Origin: Spinacia oleracea | Lineage: Eukaryota; Streptophyta; Magnoliopsida; Caryophyllales; Amaranthaceae | DNA: 64,000 bases | Reading direction: 5' to 3' | Assembly (NCBI RefSeq): GCF_020520425.1 | Contig: NC_079488.1 | Coordinates: 29,441,247-29,505,246 of the forward strand | Part shown: in pieces, positions 55,153-64,000 of the stretch | Position numbering within the stretch: the stretch's first letter is position 1 | How the letters are laid out: each line of letters begins with the position of its first letter | The notes under the pieces: model-generated | Databases searched by the model: none | Seen by the model: the letters and a program-made list of their open reading frames with translations, nothing else | Told to the model about the DNA's origin: nothing | Position numbers and translations under genes: made by a program

Positions 55153-57853
55153 CTCTTATTATTTTCATAATCTAAATTGCATGAACATGGTTAAATATTA
55201 CAAATTTGCAAGAATTAAAAGGGGTGATTAATTTTCGTAATTGTTAATTAATTGCAAATTGCGTTTATTTAATTATACGTACGCAGTTTTTCGGCAGTTT
55301 CTTCGTTACTCATCCAAATCGAGTGATTTTTGTGTCAATTCCCCATGTAAAAGGCATTCTAAAATTTTGACAAAAATATTTTTTTCGGCCGAACCCAGAG
55401 TTCTCAAATTCGAAGCCTAACTATGACTTTTCGGAGGTTTCAGTTTTTCGAATGCAAAATTTCGTAAATTTAAGATGTTAAATTAAATATTTGCGATTCT
55501 TGTTGATAAATCTTGAATTGTTGATTGACCTACTGTATATGTTTAACAAGTTTGAATGCCTAGCCTTGTTAATTATGCAATCTAATTTGTAATTATGATT
55601 AATTTGTTGAAAATTGGAATAATTTAGAATTAATTTGATTTTCATAATTAGTTATAATTTAATTAGATACCTATGATTAAAAACCACCATAAAAATTGTA
55701 AATTTATGTTAAATTTTAAATTTTTATGACCTAGACTTGAATCCATGTTAATCGGAAATCAATTAAATAATAAATTTTCGATTTTTCGCCCTAAAATTAT
55801 GAAATTAATATTATTTATTAATTTGTCATTAATTTTGAAAATAAATTCTAAATTTTTATGCGATTCGCTCATATAACTTGCACGCACAAAGCAATGGACG
55901 CTACGTGTTACCCTTAAGGGGTGTTGTATAGTGCGGGCATGCGACGACGAGCAAGGGAGCTCGTTGCCCATGCGGTACGAATGCAGCGAGCAAGGGCATG
56001 GTGCACGAGCACAAGGCAGCAGCCCTGCCTTGTGTCGTGGGCTGTGAGCAATGGGCGCATGGGCAAGGGCGAAAGCAAGGCACGAGCAGTCGCGTGTGGG
56101 CAGCAAGCGTGTTGCGCCACAGCGCGCACTGCCTCGCACAAGCGCACGGAGCCTCGCGCGCAGCAAGCGCATGTGTGCGTGCGACGAGCGCTGCGCCCAG
56201 CGATGGCGTGCAGCATGCTTGTTGCGATGTGCGACGAGCGCTGCCCCCAGCGATGGTCAGCAGCATGCTTGTTGCGACGAGCGCTGGCGCGCGCCTTGCG
56301 ATGGGGAGCAGCAGCGATGCGACGCAACGCATGGGCTGCGCGCACATGGCCAGCGATGGCTGTGTGCGTGTGGCCCATGGGCGTGCGTTGCGTGGTATTG
56401 TTGCGTTGCGATTAGATCGTTTTTAAAAAAAATTAATTTTGAAATTTTAAATTTACGTAATTTTAATTAATTTTAAAATTAATAATTTAAATTAATTTCT
56501 TGGATTTTAATTTTGAATATTGTAATTATAATAAATTTTATTTATTCTAATTATTTTACTAAAATTAAAATCATGAATTAATATAAAAACAACTGAAATT
56601 AAATTAAATTTATGGATTCAATTATAAATTTATATGAGCTTGAAATTTTAATTAAATTTGTATGTTTCCGGTTAGACTAGAAATACATTTTTATGTTTAA
56701 AATTAGTAAAGCATATGAATTTATTGGTTTAAGTGGGAGCCCTTTTTAGTCATATACTCTTGATTAGGTCTACAAATCCTTAAGGTTAAAACAACTTGAT
56801 TAGAATTAATAAGGACTGAATAATTTGTAGATTATTGGTGCCCTTGATTAATTGCTGCAAATGTTTATGTGATGCATAATGTGTTTTACTAACCAGCTAT
56901 GGGGGCCATTCATGATAATGAATGGGTGAATGGTATATATTGTATATGTACTATTTTGCAGGTTATGAAGTGACTAGTATGGCCCAAATAGGATAGAAAA
57001 TATGGTCTGCGTACCATTAATTTGAATGTAATTGGTCTAAAGTACCAAAGTTGTTTTTCAATTCAATATGGTCTGCGTACCATCAAATAGTTGTAGTTAG
57101 TTTTAATTATAGCTTATTCTATTTGAAGAAAATGGTGCCTCCCACGGAGATTTTCAAGACGGACTTTGAAGTTAAAGCTTCAAGATGAAGTCGGGCCATA
57201 CTAGATCACATTTATCTTATGCATGTTTTAAGTTATTTATTGCTTTTAAATATGTCTTAAAATGCATGAGATCAAAGCTTGATTATGTTGCATGATTAAG
57301 GATTTTAGTTCACTTAAAATCTAACCAACATAGTAAGAGCCTTAAGTTCCAAACTTAAAAATTGAGTTAAAAGGTGCCATGCCAAAATATACACTTGCTT
57401 GGATATCCTTTACATCAATCTAGTAATAGTTTTCGCTCAGCGAGGTGTTACTTATTGGTCCTAAAGGGGCAAGGTACACAAATAATTGTGAGTACATGTT
57501 AGTTTTGGTGAAACTCAACGATATAAGTAAGGAGTCCTTTTATGTCGTGGCAAAATCGATAGGTTTACCTAATAAGTTCTTAGACGTACCTATCAACCAA
57601 GAATAGTTTCTAGACTATTAGCAAAAGGCTTTTGCTTACCTAAGATGTTTTAGGATTAAGTCGACAAACTGTGCTTAATTCTTCAATGATTTTAGGATCT
57701 TGGAATCATTTTATTCACACCTACCGGAACACATAACTTGAATAAAATGCTTAATGAACATTGAATTATGCATGTATGCTAGAATTTAAGTTTATTAAGA
57801 GAAACTGTGAATGATTATTTATTTGTTTATTCTTTTCAATTGTAGTTTTAACT
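55153..57853 (+). other. Copia F untranslated leader (2.7 kb) with GC-rich island
   Basis: AT-rich except for 55900-56410, which is GC-rich. That island contains a ~50-base tandem repeat (GCGACGAGCG at 56181, 56231 and 56275) and overlapping frames on both strands that differ between copies. The final ~1.2 kb matches B and C up to the gag start. Confidence 0.8.
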
Positions 57854-60580
57854 ATGGCAAACAACAATCAAAACATCATCATGGGTTCTGAGCTTATTGT
57901 CAAGCTGAACCTGGCAAATTTTCTTGAATGGGAAGCTAAGCTAGTTGAAATAGTCAGACTCAATGGACTTGAGTATGTACTATCACATCCCATGCCAAGC
58001 TACTATGCCAGAGACATGACCCCTGAGAGATTTTTCGCCTGGGATGCGGATCTCAAAAAGGTTATGAGTCTCATGCTGAACAATATCCCTGATGATTGGG
58101 CTAGAAGGTTTGTAGCCTATGAACCTTTTACGCTCATCAAGAATCTGAGGGATATCTGTCGTGGAAGCACGGAGGACAGGGACCTGAACGTCCATGAGTT
58201 GATTGAATCAATGTCTGGTCTAAAGGTTAGTTCTCCCAACAGGTGTTATAGGATGGAAGTCCAAGAAACACATGTTCAGCTCCTTCGCACTAAACAGAGG
58301 GTAGGCGTCCCACTAAGGTTCCATGTGGATCTTATGCGTTCATACTTAGATCGCCTAAGTCTACTAGGAACACCAATAAGCGAAAGGATGGCAGTCTCTA
58401 TCTTGCTCAATTCACTACACAGTGGGTTTGGTCACTTCAAGCAACTATAACTAAGTGAACCAAGAGAAGAAACAGTTGCAGAATTTGTTCGCCTTGTCAG
58501 AAAGGCTGAGATAATACTGGATTGTGAAGCCAAAGATTTACTCAAGGCTAGAAGGAGACCGTTCAAGAAAAGTGGAAAGTCCAAGGGCAATGCTAAATCA
58601 AAGCAGGACAAGTCCACATCAATCTGTCTTTATTGTGATGGAATAGGCCATTACAAAAGAGAATGTCCAAAGCTAAAGGAAGATCAGAGGAACGGAACAG
58701 TCGTTCCATCTTCAGGTATTTTCGTTATAGACTGTATACTTGCTAATTCAACTTCTTGGATATTAGATACAGGTTGTGGCTCACACTTATGTTCCAATCC
58801 ACAGGGACTAAGAAGAAGTAGAAAGTTAAGCAAGGGTGAAGTCGACCTACGAGTGGGAAATGGAGCACGGATTGCTGCATTAGCTGTAGGAACTTATTAT
58901 TTGTCGTTGCCCTCCGGGCTAGTTTTGGAACTGGAAGAATGTTTCCATGTTCCAAGTCTTACTAAAAACATCATTTAAGTTTCTTGCTTAGATGCTAAGG
59001 GATTTTCCTATTTAATAAAAGACAATAGTTGTTCGTTTTATTTTAAAGAGATGTTTTATGGATCTACTAGATTAGTCAATGGACTTTATTTATTAGATCA
59101 CGACAAACAAGTTTATAACATAAATACCAAAAAGGCCAAAAAGGATGATTCAGATCTCACCTATCTGTGGCATTGTCGATTAGGCCATATAAACTTGAAA
59201 CGCCTAGAAAGACTTCAAAAGGAAGGAATTCTAGAACCATTTGACTTAGAGGATTATGGTAAATGCGAATCATGTTTACTTGGCAAAATGACAAAGCAAC
59301 CTTTCTCTAAAGTTGGAGAAAGAGCAAATGAACTATTGGGTTTAATCCATACAGATGTATGTGGACCAATGAGTACAAATGCTAGAGGTGGTTTCAGCTA
59401 CTTTATCACTTTCACTGATGACTTCAGTAGATATGGTTATGTCTACCTAATGAAGCATAAGTTTGAATCCTTTGACAAATTCAAGGAATTTCAGAGTGAA
59501 GTAGAGAATCAATTAGGCAAGAAGATCAAGGCACTGCGGTCTGATAGAGGCGGTGAATATCTGAGCTATGAATTTGATGACCATCTGAAAGAATGTGGAA
59601 TTCTATCAGAATTGACTCCTCCTGGAACACCACAATGGAACGGTGTGTCGGAACGGAGGAACAGAACCTTGCTAGACATGGTCAGGTCAATGATGGGTCA
59701 GGCCGAACTTCCATTAGAATTTTGGGGACATGCACTAAATACAGCTGCACTCACTATAAATAGAGCTCCGTCTAAAGCTGTCGAAAAGACTCCATATGAG
59801 TTATGGTTTGGAAAGCCTCTAAAAGTGTCTTTTCTTAAGATTTGGGGATGTGAGGTATACGTCAAACAATTAATTTCAAACAAACTTCATCCAAAATCTG
59901 GCAAATGTATCCTTGTGGGATATCCAAAGGAAACAAAGGGGTATTACTTCTACAATACATCTGAGAACAAGGTGTTTGTTGCTCGAGATGGTGTCTTTTT
60001 GGAGAAAGATCACATTTCCAAAATGACAAGTGGGAGAAAAGTAGACCTCGAAGAAATTCGAGTCGAACAACAAACTGTAGAGAATGCTCAAGATGACATT
60101 CAGGATGAAACTCAGAGATCTTTAGAAGAATCTGGTGAGAATCATGGTCAATCTAGAAATGTTACCCCACGTAGATCGCAAAGATATAGATCTCAACCGG
60201 AAAGGTACTTAGGTATCTTGACAAACGAGAGCTATGACGTTCTATTACTTGAAAGTGATGAACCTGCGACTTACAAACAAGCTATGACGAGCCCTAGCTC
60301 CAAGCAATGGCAAGAAGCCATGCAATCTGAATTAGACTCCATGTCTGAAAACCAAGTATGGGATTTGGTCGATTTGCCAGATGGCTACCAAGCCATTGGA
60401 AGAAAATGGGTTTTCAAACTGAAAAAGGACAAGGATGGGAAACTTGAATTTTTCAAAACTAGATTGGTTGCAAAAGGTTACAGGCAAGTCCACGGCGTGG
60501 ATTACGATGAAACCTTTTCACCAGTTGCAATGCTAAAGTCTATTCGGATAATGTTAGTGGGAGAAAAATTACTTTCCTAG
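57854..60580 (+). pseudogene. Copia F gag-pol (gag, zinc knuckle, protease, integrase, part of RT)
   Basis: One reading frame from ATG 57854 to 60580 with only two in-frame stops (58448-58450 and 58976-58978). Residues about 1-250 are a gag body unlike that of B and C. Then come a CCHC knuckle (Cys258, Cys261, His266, Cys271), a protease D-T-G at 305-307, the integrase zinc part from His440, and the integrase core with Asp501, Asp564 and Glu600 (35 residues between the last two). The RT N-terminal part follows (GRKWVFKLKKD to [12 protein letters not shown]). At about 60553 a deletion shifts the frame and ends the protein as VGEKLLS. Intact relatives encode all enzymes for replication and insertion; here RT is cut off. 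Confidence 0.9.
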
Positions 60581-60784
60581 TATTATATGTCGACGATATA
60601 TTACTTATCGGAAATGACATTCCTATGTTGAACTCTGTCAAGATTTGTCTTGGGAAATGTTTTTCGATGAAGGATCTAGGAGAAGCACAGTACATATTGG
60701 GCATCAAGATTTACAGAGATAGATCTAAAAAGATGATTGGACTTAGTCAAAGCACTTATATCAATAAGGTGCTTGATGGGTAAG
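60566..60784 (+). pseudogene. Copia F RT remnant with YVDD box
   Basis: In a different frame from gag-pol: FLVLYVDDILLIGNDIP, then LGEAQYILGIKIYRDRSKKM and STYINKVLDG before a stop. The ~300 bases encoding the preceding palm region are deleted. Confidence 0.82.
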
Positions 60785-60899
60785 CAAGATTGGAACTAAT
60801 GACAACATATCAGATCCATTGACTAAACCTCTGCCGCAGACGAAGCATAACTCGCACACTGCAGCTATGGGAATCAAGCATATTGGAGAATGGCTTTGA
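60785..60899 (+). pseudogene. Copia F RNase H C-terminal tail
   Basis: Reads ISDPLTKPLPQTKHNSHTAA to the stop after EWL. The rest of RNase H is deleted between VLDG and this tail. Confidence 0.82.
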
Positions 60900-61753
60900 T
60901 ATCCTTGTTTAATGTTTTAAAGTTTTAGAGTTTAAATCTTTGTAAAACATTATTGGTTAATCATTCATAATAAATGAAGAGAATTCATTTTTCCATTTAA
61001 TTTGTGGTTTATTAAATGATGAGTCCCTTCAATTTGACGATATATTCAAGATAGACTGTCAGGACCAGTCCTGTGACTAAGAAATGTCTATCAAGTGAAC
61101 TTGAATGTCAAAGGTTGAAAATGGTCCCTAGTCGGAGTTTTCTATAAAATTGGACGCATAGAAAACGTTAGACGATTAGAATGCAAGATGACTAGTAGTT
61201 CTGTTTCTTGAACTATGTGGACATGGCAATGTCATAATCATTTGCATAGATACTTACTTTGGGAAGACTAGTATCGGACAAGACCTATGAAACTTTACTG
61301 TAAGAGATGAAAATCTGTCATAAGTAAATTTCATTAAAATTATTAGACAATAAATCCTCAATACCTGAGTGATTTGAGATTACTTGTTTGAGAGCTGGTT
61401 GCTTTGACGTTGACAAACCGTCGCACCGTAAAAGGAGGCTATAAAGGCAACGCTCAGGTAATCACCTATCAAATGAAGTCTAATCTCAAGATCGCAAGAT
61501 TGGGATTGTCCTCCCATAAATCGGGATGAGATGCTTAAAAGTTGTACAAGGCCACTCGGAGAGCTAGAAACTGTGAAATGCATGGCCGTGCTCGGATGAA
61601 TCATAGGCTATGATTATCTGTTTATTTGATCAGTTGAACTCTGAAACCGAGAAACACCTCTGGACATAATAAGGATGACAACTCTTACCTTATGTTCAAG
61701 AGCAAGCATCGAGCGACAAAGGAATTAGGAAATGCACACTTGTCCCTAAGGAC
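60900..61753 (+). other. Copia F 3' non-coding tract
   Basis: About 850 bases with no supported gene; well conserved in copies A, B and C. Confidence 0.8.
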
Positions 61754-61764
61754 AAGTGGGAGAC
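61754..61764 (+). other. Copia F polypurine tract
   Basis: AAGTGGGAGAC immediately before the 3' LTR. Confidence 0.8.
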
Positions 61765-63149
61765 TGAAGGAAATAATGCCCTTGGCCCGAGTATGCATTC
61801 TATGTTAAGTCTAATAAGTGCGGTTCAGTATTAATTAACAAGTTAATAATTCAGTGAGATCAAGTGAGTTGAATGCCTAGCTAGAGGCCGCTTCAGTTCA
61901 AGTGGAATTAATAGTACGTAAATGGATCAAGTATTTAATGGCATTAAATACTCTATCTATGGATATTCGGAATCGACGGATCTTGGTTACAGTGGGAGCT
62001 GAGATCGTCACAAGCAAGAAATGAATACTCCGGAAACGATGATATTGCCGGAAACGGAAATATGGATCGTATCGGAAATATAAATATTATCCAAATCGTA
62101 GATGTTGCCAGAATCGGAAACATGGTACGTATTGGAAAATATTATCGGAAATGGAAATATTGCCGGAATCGGAAATATTTCCGGAAACGGAAATATTGTC
62201 AGAATCGGAAATATTATCGGAATCGGAAAATAATTCCGGAAACGGAAATATTAAATATTTGTTCGAAACGGAAATTAATTCCGGAATCGGAAATATTAAA
62301 TATTGTTCGTATCGGAAATGAATTCCTGAACCGGGAATTTAATCGGAAGCGTATCGTACGAATAAGCATCGGACGAGGCCTGCCGGACGAGGGCCCAGCA
62401 CGAAGCCAGGCCATCGCCCAGCAAGCCAAGCGCGCCACACGAACAGCCAAGGCTACGCCAGGCCCAGCGCAAGGCCAGGCCCAGCAGGCCATGGAAGCGC
62501 GCGCAGCGCGCGCAGCAATGGGCTGCGAGCTGTGCTGCTGCTCGCATGGGCTTGCGGCTCGCGTGGGCCGAGCGGCCGTGTGGGCTGTGCGCGGGCCTGG
62601 CCTGCACGCTCGTGGGTTATGCTCGTGTAGAGTTTGTGTTCACATACGAAACCTAAATTGTGTAGGATTTGTTTGATGATTAAATTCCTAATCCTAAAAG
62701 GATAAAATTAATTAGTTAGAGTCCTACTAGGATTCTAGTTTAATAATTAGTATCCTAATAGGATTCCAGTTCCTTTTCCATACCTCTATAAATAAGGGCC
62801 TAGGGTCATTATTTGCAGGTACGATTGAAGTATTCAAAGGGTAAGTTTTTGAAAGAAAAATCAGCCATACACTTGCAAACACATAGCCGAAATTCCTAGT
62901 AACCTTAAGGGCGATTCTAGTTGGTCTAACTTGAGGCGGATCCGGATGTACTGTGGACTATCTACGGAGGGACGACATTTGGAGTCCTAAAGACTTGTTC
63001 TTGTTCGGTTCGGGCGCAGCTAGGGAAGGCACGCTACAACATGTATGCATCTATTCTATGCTAAATGATTATGTGTAAATAATATGCTTTCCTGGCTTTA
63101 TGGTTTTTCCGCATGATTTATGAATTGTCATATGTATCATAACCTAACA
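61765..63149 (+). repeat. Copia F 3' LTR (1385 bp)
   Basis: As the 5' LTR but lacking 50 bases after GGAATTAAT (about 61913) and having 8 extra bases near 62835. TATA box at 62787-62794. Confidence 0.93.
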
Positions 63150-63154
63150 GTTAC

Positions 63155-64000
63155 TAACCTGGTTAGTGATGAAGTTTTTGGGTATTGTCAATATTTATTA
63201 ACATTTCTCTTAAGTTGAGCAATCTATTGTTTTTTTGTGCAATCCAGTTCTGAAAGTGAACTTGCCGCATTAAGCCCAGCAATTTCTTGATCCAGATATA
63301 GGGTATAACTTATAACTGCTATGATCTCACAGTTAGCTGGGTGTTAAATGTTGTTCAACTATATATATAGTTTCCTTAAATGTTGCTCATATCCTCCTCT
63401 TGTATCCTTAATGTCATTCCTGACAACCACTAATGCTAGCTGTTCTGTTAAGGGTGGCTTCTGGTTGTTGGTGTGTTCAAGCAGTGGTGTTTTCAGCTGC
63501 TGTTCTTCTAGTTTTTTGTTCAGGCAGTGGGGGAAAGGTTATTAACAGTGTTACTTGTACTACTTTAAAATATTAGAGATAAGCTAGTACTTCCTTGTTC
63601 TAGTGTCTCTCAAACAGGCTCTCACTTGGGATATGGGAAAGGATGTATTTAGTCATGCTTCTGCAATTGCAAGTATGAGAATTTCTTGTACACTGCCTGC
63701 CACTTCATAACAGTCGCACAATAAATACAAAGTATATCCTGGTTTTACGAGCTTGGTCTATTCTGCTCTACTGTGATAATATTTGGTGGGTGTGAATTAT
63801 TTTCTGGTATGCCCATATAGTATGCGAGGAAGATGGAAACCCCTTCTACATGCAATTCCCTTGGAAATTGTAATGAGTTCATTGCCTTCTCGTTTATAGC
63901 TACATGACCTTCTTGGGCAAAACTAAGTCAGAGTATGTTTGTTTTACACATCTAACTCTCGCTTGCCTTAAATTCCCGATGCTACTATTACTAATACTAT
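63155..64000. other. Unassigned AT-rich DNA right of copia F
   Basis: T-rich, intron-like; no gene or repeat that I can support. It should be contiguous with 53706 and leftward once F is removed. Confidence 0.5.

Larger units (their letters stand above)
53712..63149 (+). mobile_element. Ty1/copia copy F, complete ends, internally deleted
   Basis: 5' LTR 53712-55139, PBS, leader, gag-pol with deletions, 3' non-coding tract, polypurine tract, 3' LTR 61765-63149. GTTAC flanks it at 53707-53711 and 63150-63154. The LTRs look about 98% alike outside two small indels (judged by eye), so it is the most recent family insertion here. RT lacks about 300 bases and most of RNase H is missing, so it cannot move with its own enzymes. 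Confidence 0.93.

Noticed and set aside
55921..56470. Overlapping long frames on both strands (up to 164 codons)
   Set aside because: They lie in the GC-rich leader island. Low stop frequency is expected from composition, and frames are not conserved between copies B, C and F.

Overview
The window is plant nuclear DNA made almost entirely of nested transposable elements. The evidence is Ty1/copia and Ty3/gypsy LTR retrotransposons with plant-type primer-binding sites, CACTA (EnSpm-type) DNA transposons with 3-bp target duplications, and broken exons of a plastid chaperonin-60 alpha gene. I would guess a dicot, possibly Caryophyllales (spinach, beet or quinoa), but the sequence alone does not prove that. 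I found no intact host gene, no tRNA or rRNA, and no intact autonomous transposon.

Layout. 1-5586: minus-strand Ty3/gypsy element (Gy1) with decayed gag-protease, leader, PBS and one LTR; it runs off the left edge. It sits in a plus-strand copia copy (A, 5587-7764), which sits in a minus-strand copia copy (B). B is split: 7765-13773 carries its pol, gag and part of its leader, and 40388-42271 carries the rest of the leader, the PBS and a shortened 5' LTR. Between the two halves lies CACTA-1 (13774-40384), with matching termini and a TGG duplication. CACTA-1 holds subterminal repeats, two satellite-like arrays, chaperonin-60 alpha exon fragments split by a solo copia LTR (E), an orphan CACTA-like terminus, and a full-length but decayed copia copy (C, 23407-39305, duplication GCGAT). 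C is itself split by CACTA-2 (25360-31246, duplication AAT).

42272-44729: the 3' end, LTR and PBS-like segment of a second Ty3/gypsy element (G) that received copia B. 44730-51921: an Athila-like, probably non-autonomous gypsy element (H) with a 2.3-kb 5' LTR, one short ORF and a truncated 3' LTR. 51922-53711: unassigned AT-rich DNA with a (TA)n tract. 53712-63149: copia copy F, the youngest-looking insertion, with similar LTRs, a perfect GTTAC duplication and a mostly open gag-pol, but with RT and RNase H deletions. 63155-64000: unassigned AT-rich DNA.

How the parts relate. All copia copies (A, B, C, E, F) belong to one LTR family, with LTRs of about 1.4 kb full length, a GGAA-rich array in U3, a long leader with a GC-rich island, and a long non-coding tract between pol and the 3' LTR. 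F differs from B and C in its gag and its PBS while its pol is nearly the same, which suggests module exchange. The deepest visible nest is G > B > CACTA-1 > C > CACTA-2, five levels.
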